From UBA9337 sp038331135 (GTDB taxonomy: Bacteria > Patescibacteriota > Minisyncoccia > Moranbacterales > UBA9337): DNA of 11,466 bases. Shown here piece by piece: positions 1 to 5,566 of the stretch. Position numbers and translations under genes: made by a program. The notes beneath the pieces were generated by a model. That model was not told the DNA's origin and searched no databases. It saw only the letters and a program-made list of their open reading frames with translations. The stretch lies in contig JBBQOS010000029.1 of assembly GCA_038331135.1 (NCBI GenBank), positions 1 to 11,466 of the forward strand, given 5' to 3'. Positions within the stretch are counted from its first letter, which is position 1. Every line of letters begins with the position of its first letter.

Positions 1-16
1 TATTGTTAATCAAACA

Positions 17-44
17 TTGAAAACTTAGCCCAGTTAAATAGAAT
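17..44 (+). promoter_or_regulatory. Probable promoter of tRNA-Asn
   Basis: A -35 box TTGAAA (17-22) and a -10 box TAGAAT (39-44) are separated by 16 bp, each one mismatch from the sigma-70 consensus. The predicted start is near 51, about 15 bases before the mature tRNA. The assignment rests on consensus match and position only. Confidence 0.5.
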
Positions 45-66
45 ACAAATTTAACGGGCCAAGCAT

Positions 67-141
67 TCCGCGATAGCTCAGTGGTAGAGCAGTTGACTGT
101 TAATCAATTGGTCGGGGGTTCGAATCCCTCTCGCGGAGCCA
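67..141 (+). tRNA. tRNA-Asn(GTT)
   Basis: A full cloverleaf can be drawn. The 7-bp acceptor stem TCCGCGA (67-73) pairs perfectly with TCGCGGA (131-137). The D-arm contains AGCTCAGTGGTAGAGC, the anticodon loop is CTGTTAA with anticodon GTT, and the T-loop is TTCGAAT. The discriminator base is G138 and the CCA end (139-141) is encoded in the DNA. The tRNA decodes AAC/AAU. It has its own promoter and terminator. tRNA 3' ends are common integration sites, and the DNA downstream is accessory in character, but no exact copy of this tRNA's 3' end was found elsewhere in the window. Confidence 0.97.
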
Positions 142-151
142 CGAAAAACTC

Positions 152-187
152 AAAAAAGACTACCTTATCAGGATAGTCTTTTTTTCG
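152..187 (+). terminator. Rho-independent terminator after tRNA-Asn
   Basis: AAAAAAGACTA (152-162) pairs with TAGTCTTTTTT across a short CC/GG-closed loop, with one bulged A, and ends in a run of seven T. Outer bases ACGAAAAA (141-148) and TTTTTCGT (181-188) can extend the pairing. The A-rich left arm means it could also terminate on the - strand. Confidence 0.85.
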
Positions 188-278
188 TCTCGTGGCACCG
201 CCAAATCACACGAAACTCTGTGTCGTCAACTTTTTTTATAGTTTTTCGTGGTCGCGCGATGAGCGTAGCGAATTTTGC

Positions 279-306
279 GTGACAGCGTTGCCGGATATTG
301 TATAAT
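279..306 (+). promoter_or_regulatory. Promoter of the GIY-YIG gene
   Basis: GTGACA (279-284, one mismatch from TTGACA) and a perfect TATAAT (301-306) are separated by 16 bp. The predicted start near 313 leaves a leader of about 20 bases before the ATG at 333. This is one of the best promoter matches in the window. Confidence 0.65.
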
Positions 307-332
307 AAAAACATAACCCAAAAAAAATTACT

Positions 333-593
333 ATGTTTTATGTTTATCTATTGGAATGTCAGGAAGATAATTCTTGGTATATCGGATATACTAAAGATTT
401 AAAAACTCGTTTAAAAGATCATCAAAACAAAAGAGGATGCCGGACGACCTCGATGAAGAAAGATTGGAGGCTTGTATATTATGAGGCATATGTAAATAAA
501 GCTGATGCGTTAGGCAGGGAGAAATTTCTTAAAGGCGGTTCTGGTCGGACGTATCTTAAAAAACAACTTAAAAACTATTTAAATAATTTTTGA
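333..593 (+). CDS. GIY-YIG domain nuclease, YhbQ/UPF0213-like
   Basis: An 86-aa single-domain protein of the GIY-YIG family, which cleaves one DNA strand using a metal ion. The N-terminal YVYLLEC strand (residues 3-9) is followed by the signature tyrosines in WYIGYTKDLKTRLKDH (residues 15-30), including the conserved arginine after the second Tyr. A later glutamate in ADALGREKFLK fits the metal-binding position. The length equals that of the stand-alone YhbQ/UPF0213 group, whose role is unsettled (repair-type structure-specific cleavage has been proposed). There is no added DNA-binding domain as in homing endonucleases. The ATG has no Shine-Dalgarno site but lies about 20 bases after a good promoter. 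It is expressed separately from the tRNA, which has its own terminator. Family is secure, physiological role is not. Confidence 0.9.
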   Translation: MFYVYLLECQEDNSWYIGYTKDLKTRLKDHQNKRGCRTTSMKKDWRLVYYEAYVNKADALGREKFLKGGSGRTYLKKQLKNYLNNF

Positions 594-600
594 TAATATA

Positions 601-626
601 TAGTAACGTACCAAGGTACGTTACTA
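601..626. promoter_or_regulatory. Perfect 26-bp palindrome, candidate operator
   Basis: TAGTAACGTACC (601-612), AA, then GGTACGTTACTA (615-626): a perfect 12-bp inverted repeat with a two-base centre. No T-run follows on either strand, so it is a poor terminator. It ends 24 bp before the start codon of a small AbrB-like DNA-binding protein. Such proteins often bind palindromes at their own promoters, so autoregulation is a reasonable inference. Confidence 0.5.
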
Positions 627-650
627 AAAATTAATTATTAAGCAAGTAAT

Positions 651-818
651 ATGAAAAAAGAAAAAATAGTAAGAAAATTAACTAAGACTGGACGAGGCAG
701 TCGATACGTAATTTTGCCCAAGGAATTTTTGGATGACCTCGGTTGGAGAGAACGTCAAAAATTAACTGTCGAACGAGTGAATGGGGGGATATTGATTAAG
801 GATTGGAAGAGGAGATAA
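651..818 (+). CDS. Small SpoVT/AbrB (MazE-like) swapped-hairpin DNA-binding protein
   Basis: A 55-aa protein starting MKKEKIVRKLTKTGRG and ending VNGGILIKDWKRR. The central stretch SRYVILPKEFLDDLGW (residues 17-32) is the typical beta strand-loop-helix of AbrB/MazE swapped-hairpin domains, where the LPKE turn precedes the helix, and QKLTVERVNGGILI forms the second pair of strands. Proteins of this size act as dimeric transcription regulators or as antitoxins. No toxin gene (PIN, MazF or similar) is visible directly downstream, so a toxin-antitoxin role is unsupported here. There is no clear Shine-Dalgarno site. A perfect palindrome lies just upstream and is a plausible operator. A 6-bp hairpin (820-835, with one G-T pair) follows the stop codon but has no T-run. 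Confidence 0.75.
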   Translation: MKKEKIVRKLTKTGRGSRYVILPKEFLDDLGWRERQKLTVERVNGGILIKDWKRR

Positions 819-1078
819 AGGGGTATCTGTATCCCGCTGTTCTTTGTGAATTGATATGCATTTATTATTTATCTTATTTTATTTAAAATAGACCTAAAAA
901 TCAATCAAAAAAGCTTGTTTTTTTGATAAAAATGAGTTATTCTTTAATTAAATTAATACTTGTATAAAATGATTAATATAGTGCTAAAACATAAAACATT
1001 TAATTTTTAGCTGACTTTTTGTCTTAATTATTTTAAAAAAGCCTTTTTTATTTTAATTTAATTTGCAATAGCTCGGGT
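819..1078. other. AT-rich intergenic stretch, no gene seen
   Basis: About 260 bp without a supportable gene. It contains the small hairpin at 820-835, an inverted repeat of A/T runs (ATCAAAAAA at 904-912, TTTTTTGAT at 919-927) that could be a weak bidirectional terminator, and a TATAAA box at 963-968 without a convincing -35. The frame of the next gene is closed upstream by TAA at 1034-1036. Confidence 0.5.
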
Positions 1079-1312
1079 ATGGATACTGTCCAATGGAAAA
1101 AATTTGTAATTGAGCGCTTACCTGTAATTATGATTTCTGATGATAAACAAAAACCACTGATATCTCTAGTAGACCAAATCCTAGCTCTCAAAAAACAAAA
1201 CAAAGACGCTGACACCAAAAATCTTGAAGCGCAAATTGATCAGCTTGTTTATAAACTCTACGACCTCAAGCCGGAGGAAATTAAAATTGTAGAAAATTCT
1301 AGTAAAAAATAA
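1079..1312 (+). pseudogene. Orphan C-terminal tail of a type IIG/Eco57I-like restriction-modification enzyme
   Basis: The 77-aa frame matches the closing segment of large type IIG restriction-methyltransferase polypeptides (TaqI-like specificity region). It contains IERLPVIMIS, then the spacer helix PLISLVDQILALKKQ, a short acidic stretch, and the tail helix LVYKLYDLKPEEIKIVE. The full enzymes have around 1000 residues, with a nuclease, a methyltransferase carrying an NPPY-type motif and a target-recognition domain; none of these is present. An in-frame stop at 1034-1036 rules out a longer version in this frame. It is therefore probably the relic of a deleted or recombined RM gene, though the ATG at 1079 could still allow a small protein to be made. 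Only 12 bp separate it from the nuclease-like gene downstream. Recognition is from memory of the family's tail pattern and was not searched. Confidence 0.6.
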
Positions 1313-1324
1313 ATTTTTAATTAA

Positions 1325-1747
1325 ATGCTTAAAGAAGAAAAAGTAGAAAAAATATTAAGAACCCATTTAGGAAATCGAGGATGGAGGTTAACTAATCTTC
1401 CAAAATCAGTTGGTATTCACGGATGTGATATAACGGCTTGGCATCCAAAATGGAGAAAAATTTTATTAGTTGAAGTAAAGGGTGATGGAAAGGGGAAAAA
1501 TGAGCATCCAACAAAACACAATGGATTTAATACTATTTTAGGGCAGATACTTTCTAGGATGGACATCGATGGAAATAAACCTAATCGAGGTAGAATTTAT
1601 GCAATTGCTATACCAGCAAGCTGGGAAAATACTTTTAAAAATAAAATTAAAAAGATGGAATTTGGTTGGAAACTTTTAAAACTCAAAGTATTTTTAGTTG
1701 ACGAAAAATCCGTTGAAGAAAAAACATATTTATATTTTTTAAAATAA
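1325..1747 (+). CDS. PD-(D/E)XK nuclease-like protein
   Basis: A 140-aa protein with the core of a PD-(D/E)XK nuclease. Asp35 in GCDITAW lies at the end of a loop, followed by strand KILLVEVKG carrying Glu50 and Lys52 (the E-x-K pair). The helix ILGQILSRMD holds Gln74 in the place of the glutamine often seen after the core in RecB-like and Hjc-like nucleases. A third strand, RIYAIAIP (residues 90-97), completes the fold. Such proteins cut DNA with one or two metal ions. No separate DNA-binding or ATPase domain is fused, so it probably works alone or with neighbouring products. It begins 12 bp after the RM tail fragment and is 36 bp before an FtsK-gamma-like gene. It may be the cutting component of the cassette that continues to 4237. 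Fold confidence is good; target is unknown. Confidence 0.7.
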   Translation: MLKEEKVEKILRTHLGNRGWRLTNLPKSVGIHGCDITAWHPKWRKILLVEVKGDGKGKNEHPTKHNGFNTILGQILSRMDIDGNKPNRGRIYAIAIPASWENTFKNKIKKMEFGWKLLKLKVFLVDEKSVEEKTYLYFLK

Positions 1748-1783
1748 AATGTACGTAATCTATTACTTACATGAAAAACAACT

Positions 1784-2101
1784 ATGAAAAGATATTTAGA
1801 AATTTTACCAAAAGATGAGCAGTCAGCTGATTTATTGCATGAGCTGGCAAAGAAAATTTTACTGGAAAATAATATTCAATTTAATGAAAAAGAATTTGAA
1901 GAAGAGAACGAAGACTGGTTTGATATTTTATATGAAGAAGTAAAAAAATTTGCAAAAGAAAAGGGAAAGATATCGAGAGCATCTCTTCAGAGAAATTTTA
2001 AAATTGGCTATATTCGATCTGCACGCTTAGTGGATCATTTGGAGGAAGATGGATTGATTGAGAAAAGGGATGGTGTGGGGCCAAAAAAATATATAGGATA
2101 A
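1784..2101 (+). CDS. Stand-alone FtsK gamma (winged-helix) domain protein
   Basis: A 105-aa protein. Residues 45-105 match the FtsK/SpoIIIE gamma domain: an opening helix (DWFDILYEEVKKFAKEKG), then ISRASLQRNFKIGYIRSARL, the counterpart of the LQRRLRIGYNRAARL recognition helix, then VDHLEEDGLIEKRDGVGPKKY, matching the wing. In FtsK this domain reads polar DNA sequences (KOPS/SRS), steers the motor and activates XerD. It is normally the last 60-70 residues of a much larger protein; here it stands alone behind about 44 residues of acidic helical sequence. The motor domain is encoded separately at 2846-3667, so the two probably work together. Spacing to the next gene is 5 bp, indicating co-transcription. 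No membrane segment is present. Confidence 0.8.
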   Translation: MKRYLEILPKDEQSADLLHELAKKILLENNIQFNEKEFEEENEDWFDILYEEVKKFAKEKGKISRASLQRNFKIGYIRSARLVDHLEEDGLIEKRDGVGPKKYIG

Positions 2102-2106
2102 TAAAT

Positions 2107-2661
2107 ATGAGTAACCAGAAAATAAGATTATATTTATGGGAAGGATTACATTGGGATATTGATTATGATATTAACGGGAACCCTTATTCTCAAATTCCAC
2201 TTTGTCCGAAGCAAAAATGTAATTGTAAATTAAAAAAATCTAAAGAAAGTTATTCCATGGGAGAGTATAAGTATTATTGTTCTAGATGTGATTTTAAAGT
2301 TACGCTGAGTAAGCCGATTGAAGAAAAAGCGAATGATATTTTAGATATTGTAGAATCACAAAAATATAAAGATGCAGAGATTGTTAATATTGATGGTGAG
2401 TTGATTAAGGTTCAACGGGAGCAGGCCGTTGATAGTGATTATTGGGCAGACGTAAAAATTTCAAAAAATAAAAAAGGTGAAGTTCAACTTATGGTCTTAG
2501 CTGGAAGTAGAAAAGATAAAGACAAGGCACAGCTATTTATAGATCCAAAAAACGAAAAAGTTTCTTTTGATCAAAATAACAATCACCCGATAGAGATTTT
2601 TTCAAAAGTTACGGCAATTTTCAGGAATTCAACTTCAAAAACTACATTAAAAGATAAGTAA
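2107..2661 (+). CDS. Uncharacterised zinc-ribbon protein
   Basis: A 184-aa protein of no family I can name. Residues 33-61 look like a zinc ribbon: CPKQKCNC supplies Cys33, Cys38 and Cys40, and YCSRCDF supplies Cys58 and Cys61, with a short beta hairpin between. The remainder appears to be mostly short beta strands with charged loops (for example VKISKNKKGEVQLMVLAG at 116-133), with no nuclease, ATPase or membrane signature. The gene starts 5 bp after the FtsK-gamma-like gene, so the two are very likely translated from one message. An AGGA lies 12 bases before the ATG. The position between the two halves of a split FtsK suggests a DNA-binding adaptor or clamp, but that is inference from context alone. 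Confidence 0.6.
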   Translation: MSNQKIRLYLWEGLHWDIDYDINGNPYSQIPLCPKQKCNCKLKKSKESYSMGEYKYYCSRCDFKVTLSKPIEEKANDILDIVESQKYKDAEIVNIDGELIKVQREQAVDSDYWADVKISKNKKGEVQLMVLAGSRKDKDKAQLFIDPKNEKVSFDQNNNHPIEIFSKVTAIFRNSTSKTTLKDK

Positions 2662-2845
2662 GTTTACAATATACATTTATTATTATTAAGTTTATAAATA
2701 ATAAAAGCGACAAAGAATTTATGGAAAATTAAGTGGAAAGAATCTAACTGACCAAAAAAATATAAGTCAGTCATCTTTTTTAAAATAAAAATTTTTCTTA
2801 AATTATTACATTCACAACACGAAGCTAATTTGTTTTTAAAGACAT
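2662..2845. other. Intergenic gap with weak hairpins inside the FtsK cassette
   Basis: This 184-bp gap divides the cassette. An A/T-only inverted repeat (TTTATTATT 2676-2684, AATAATAAA 2697-2705) is followed by CTGAC (2748-2752) pairing with GTCAG (2766-2770) and a run of T near 2776-2781, a possible weak terminator. No convincing promoter for the next gene could be picked out. An open frame on the - strand here overlaps the motor gene start and has no supporting features. Confidence 0.35.
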
Positions 2846-3667
2846 ATGAAAAAAAATCAAAAGCAAGCACTTGTGATGTTAGAAAAATTATTTAAGGACG
2901 AGGATTGGAAAGATTTTAAAGGAAAGCCTATTATTCCAATTGGGGCTGAAACAGAAACTCACAATCTTTTGGGAAATTTAGACAATGGATTTAATCTTTT
3001 GCTTGGCGGAGTGAGTGGATCCGGCAAGAGCACTTTTTTTCATTGTGCCATAGCAAGTCTATTGAAAAATACCAATCCAAAAGAATTTAAACTTATATTG
3101 ATTGACCCTAAGCAAGCCGAATTGTTAATGTATAAGGACTTGCCTAATTTGCTTTATCCAGTTATCACCAACAGTGAGAGTGCTAGATGTGCCATGGATT
3201 GGTGTATGCAGGAAATTGATCGTAGGTTTGTTCTATTTTCGGAAGACGAAATTATATCACTAGATGAATATAATAAAAAATCTGAAAATAAATTACCTAA
3301 AATCTTGGTTATTATTGATGAATGTTCTGACTTGTTGGTAAGTGACCATGAGTTTTTTGAAAAATCAATTTTGCGTATTGTCACACAAGGCAAATTGATT
3401 GGCGTGAATATTATGATTGGAACATCACGACCATCATCAAAAGATATTTACACGCAAGAATTAGTTGATTCTTTTCAATATCGGATTGCTTTTCTTACTG
3501 CTACGATAGAGGATTCAAAAACCATCCTCGGAGTGGAGGGTGCAGAAAAATTGCAGGGGAATGGTGATTTGTTGTTGGTATATCCAGAAGTTGAAACGCC
3601 AACTCGAGCGCAGGGATTTTATGTGACCGAAAAAAAATTAAAAAAGCCATTCTCAATAAAAAAATAA
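2846..3667 (+). CDS. Soluble FtsK/SpoIIIE motor domain (DNA translocase ATPase)
   Basis: A 273-aa protein made only of the RecA-like beta domain of FtsK. Walker A is GVSGSGKST (55-63). LILIDPKQAELLMY (83-96) matches the FtsK IDPK motif region, and MQEIDRRFVLF (121-131) matches the conserved EMERRY helix. Walker B is ILVIIDEC (153-160), with Asp158 and Glu159. GTSRPS (192-197) is the counterpart of ATQRPS, and DSKTILGVEGAEKLQGNGDLLL (223-244) is the usual FtsK continuation. Such motors form hexameric rings that pump double-stranded DNA. The N-terminal membrane part, the linker, the alpha domain and the C-terminal gamma domain of a cell-division FtsK are all absent; a gamma domain is encoded at 1784-2101. 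This points to a specialised, cytosolic translocase. TraB-type plasmid transfer proteins are an alternative relative. The next gene begins 18 bp after the stop. Confidence 0.88.
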   Translation: MKKNQKQALVMLEKLFKDEDWKDFKGKPIIPIGAETETHNLLGNLDNGFNLLLGGVSGSGKSTFFHCAIASLLKNTNPKEFKLILIDPKQAELLMYKDLPNLLYPVITNSESARCAMDWCMQEIDRRFVLFSEDEIISLDEYNKKSENKLPKILVIIDECSDLLVSDHEFFEKSILRIVTQGKLIGVNIMIGTSRPSSKDIYTQELVDSFQYRIAFLTATIEDSKTILGVEGAEKLQGNGDLLLVYPEVETPTRAQGFYVTEKKLKKPFSIKK

Positions 3668-3685
3668 TAAATTTTTTAAATCGCA

Positions 3686-4237
3686 ATGATAAATTTAAGG
3701 AAAGAACAAATTAAAAGAGCTATTCCACTTGTTCGCGTAGGACTTGAAAAATATCTATGGCTTCAAGCTGAGCTAATGAAGCGCAATGTTGCTGAAGATA
3801 GAGAATATCAAAAAAAGTTCAACGGTTTTTATAGGGTTCGTAGAAATTCAGTATGGCAGAAATGCTTTTTTGAGTTATTGGAGACCAATAAAAACAAAAA
3901 ACCAATATTCAAAGATGTTCTTATCGCATTATTTGAAAAAACAGGAAATATAGAAGCATCATTTGTAAGTAAGCTTATTGCGACAATAAATCCAGAAATG
4001 CCAATAATTGATCAATTGGTTTTTAAAAATTTAGGTTTAAAATTACCTTATACAAAGGCAAAAAATAGAGAGCTGACAATCGATAAGTTATACCACAATT
4101 TAATTGAGGAATTTATACAATTTTTTGCAACAGATGAATATAAATACCTAACTGATCAATTTATCAAGGAATACCCAAATGTAAGGTTAACAAAAGTTAA
4201 AATGCTTGATTTGGTGCTATGGCAAGTAAGAGATTAA
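3686..4237 (+). CDS. Uncharacterised helical protein
   Basis: A 183-aa, predominantly alpha-helical, lysine-rich protein with no signal peptide or membrane segment. Two stretches look conserved in character: FYRVRRNSVWQK (48-59) and EASFVSKLIATINPEMPIID (90-109), followed by VFKNLGLKLP. The pattern of a lysine-bearing helix, then a proline-containing turn and an Asp before a hydrophobic helix, recalls the helix-hairpin-helix DNA glycosylase fold, but the match is too loose to name it. It ends with MLDLVLWQVRD. It begins 18 bp after the FtsK motor gene and is probably co-transcribed with it. That context suggests a DNA-linked role. I do not recognise a named family with confidence. Confidence 0.5.
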   Translation: MINLRKEQIKRAIPLVRVGLEKYLWLQAELMKRNVAEDREYQKKFNGFYRVRRNSVWQKCFFELLETNKNKKPIFKDVLIALFEKTGNIEASFVSKLIATINPEMPIIDQLVFKNLGLKLPYTKAKNRELTIDKLYHNLIEEFIQFFATDEYKYLTDQFIKEYPNVRLTKVKMLDLVLWQVRD

Positions 4238-4240
4238 TTT

Positions 4241-4249
4241 TGTTATAAT
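4241..4249 (+). promoter_or_regulatory. Extended -10 promoter before the ADP-ribosylglycohydrolase
   Basis: TGTTATAAT is a perfect extended -10 element (TGn plus TATAAT at 4244-4249). No good -35 is seen, as is usual for extended -10 promoters. The predicted start near 4256 gives a leader of about 33 bases. It begins 4 bp after the stop of the preceding gene, suggesting separate expression of the hydrolase. Confidence 0.5.
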
Positions 4250-4288
4250 ATACTAAAATAGGCATTTTTGTAAATAATTTTCAAGAAT

Positions 4289-5221
4289 ATGGAGTTGAGA
4301 GACAGGTTTAAGGGTTGCTTAGTGGGTTTGGCTACTGGGGATGCCATTGGCTCTCCTTTTGAATTTTGGTTAGATAAAAAAGTTGTTGAATATCTTGAAA
4401 AAAATGAGCTGGAGATGAGCACTTCTCAGCGAGGAGATATAAAATATCCAATTGGATTTTATACTGATGATACATCCCTTGCTCTATGCCTGGCAAGCAG
4501 TCTAATTGAAAAAGGTTTTTCTTTGAGTGATCAGTTTGAGAGATATTGCAAATGGCTTAATGAGGGGTATATGACTCCGCTAGGAGTTGCTTATGGTGTT
4601 GGTCAGCAAACTTTCAGAGCTTTGAATAGAGATTTAAGAACGGACAATTTATTGGATGGTTCTAGTGAAAATGAAGGAGGAAATGGAAGCTTAATGCGGT
4701 GTGCTCCAATTGGATTATACTACCAAGGTAATTTGGATAAAATAAAAGAAAAAAGCTTACTATCTAGCTACATCACTCATAATAGTTTGGTTGCAGGATG
4801 GACTTGTGTGGTTTTGAATTCTATAATTTCTCTTATTATTGATGGGAAGAAAAAGGATGAAATTCTAAGTTTTATTTTAGAATACTTTGAAGAAGAAATG
4901 CCAGTAGAAATAATTAGATGTTTAACTTTTGATTATAAATCTCTCGGAGATAAATATTTGTTGCCAATAAGTGGGTATTCTCTAGATACACTGGGAATTG
5001 CTCTTTGGAGTTGGCAAACATCAGAAAATTTTGAAGAAAGTATAAGAAAAGTAGTAATGCTTGGTAATGATACCGATACTTTTGGAGCAGTTACGGGTGC
5101 GATAACTGGATGCTACTATGGATTTGATGAAATACCAGATAAATGGAAGGGGAAGGTTATGAAAGTTGATGATATTACCAAAATTGCTGAAACTATTTTT
5201 GAAAAAAGAAATAGTAAATAG
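4289..5221 (+). CDS. ADP-ribosylglycohydrolase (DraG/ARH family)
   Basis: A 310-aa protein with the full set of family motifs. RFKGCLVGLATGDAIGSPFE (residues 6-25) is the N-terminal helix with GDAxG. YTDDTSLAL (58-66) supplies Thr59, Asp60 and Asp61, which bind one magnesium ion. GNGSLMRCAP (131-140) follows, then THNS (163-166), and GNDTDTFGA (259-267) supplies the second metal-binding aspartates. These enzymes remove ADP-ribose from proteins, and in some members from nucleic acids or small molecules, in the cytosol. The length is normal and nothing essential is missing; Asn260 replaces the more common Gly in GGDTDT. No ADP-ribosyltransferase partner is visible nearby, so it is not a DraT/DraG or DarT/DarG pair in this window. 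It has its own extended -10 promoter and closes the accessory island. Confidence 0.92.
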   Translation: MELRDRFKGCLVGLATGDAIGSPFEFWLDKKVVEYLEKNELEMSTSQRGDIKYPIGFYTDDTSLALCLASSLIEKGFSLSDQFERYCKWLNEGYMTPLGVAYGVGQQTFRALNRDLRTDNLLDGSSENEGGNGSLMRCAPIGLYYQGNLDKIKEKSLLSSYITHNSLVAGWTCVVLNSIISLIIDGKKKDEILSFILEYFEEEMPVEIIRCLTFDYKSLGDKYLLPISGYSLDTLGIALWSWQTSENFEESIRKVVMLGNDTDTFGAVTGAITGCYYGFDEIPDKWKGKVMKVDDITKIAETIFEKRNSK

Positions 5222-5403
5222 CACCGTGGAGTAATTATGCCATTTTATTGATAAAAATAGTTTTAAAGTCCTTTAATGTGTTGTGATATTTAGTTTATTA
5301 ACCAAATCTGCCACTGTAGCATTAAAGTTATGCTAAAGCTAATAATTGTCTTGTTTGTTTTATGATAGTGGCTGGATCAGCTAACTCTTCCAACCATTCA
5401 AAA

Positions 5404-5467
5404 GTTCGAAAGCTGTCCATCCAAGCGAGCCAAATGAAAATAAGGCTCAAATGCAACTTATTTTTTG
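5404..5467 (+). repeat. Direct repeat, copy 1 (degenerate terminator-like)
   Basis: Aligned without gaps to 7633-7696. The 21 bases 5427-5447 (starting GAGCCAAATGAAAATAAGG) are identical in both copies. The preceding 23 bases agree at about 15 positions, and the following 20 end in a shared TTATTTTTTG. In this copy the hairpin is weakened (AATAAG pairs with CTTATT around an imperfect centre). Copy 2 lies on the far side of the maturase, peptide and GNAT genes, in the same orientation. Confidence 0.75.
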
Positions 5468-5499
5468 AAATATTTTTATAGTTTACATATTGGCGTAAT

Positions 5500-5505
5500 T
5501 ATAAT
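5500..5505 (+). promoter_or_regulatory. -10 box upstream of the maturase gene
   Basis: A perfect TATAAT, predicted to start transcription near 5512 with a leader of about 55 bases before the ATG at 5567. No good -35 is found at 16-18 bp spacing; TTTACA (5482-5487) is too close at 12 bp. Tentative. Confidence 0.35.
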
Positions 5506-5566
5506 AAGCTTCATTATCACAGTTCTTTTTCACTGCAGTTAAAAAATTCAAAAAAGAGGTGTAGCT

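Larger units (their letters stand above)
5222..5566. other. Intergenic region with repeat copy and possible antisense relic
   Basis: No + strand gene is seen. On the - strand a frame runs open from 5498 down to a TAA at 5328-5330 without a usable start. It reads ...LSLIFIWLAWMDSFRTF, then EWLEELADPATIIKQTRQLL. Just beyond the stop, in a shifted frame, it could continue as NATVADLVNKLNI. This may be a decayed gene or chance. The region also carries one copy of the repeat found at 7633-7696 and, at its right end, a -10 box and the Shine-Dalgarno site of the maturase gene. Confidence 0.3.

Noticed and set aside
2664..2870. Open frame on the - strand between the zinc-ribbon and FtsK motor genes
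   Set aside because: Composition follows the A/T-rich gap, there is no ribosome site or recognisable motif, and it overlaps the start of the motor gene.
4289..5221. Toxin-antitoxin pair of DarT/DarG type
   Set aside because: The hydrolase is of the DraG/ARH type rather than macrodomain type, and no ADP-ribosyltransferase is next to it.
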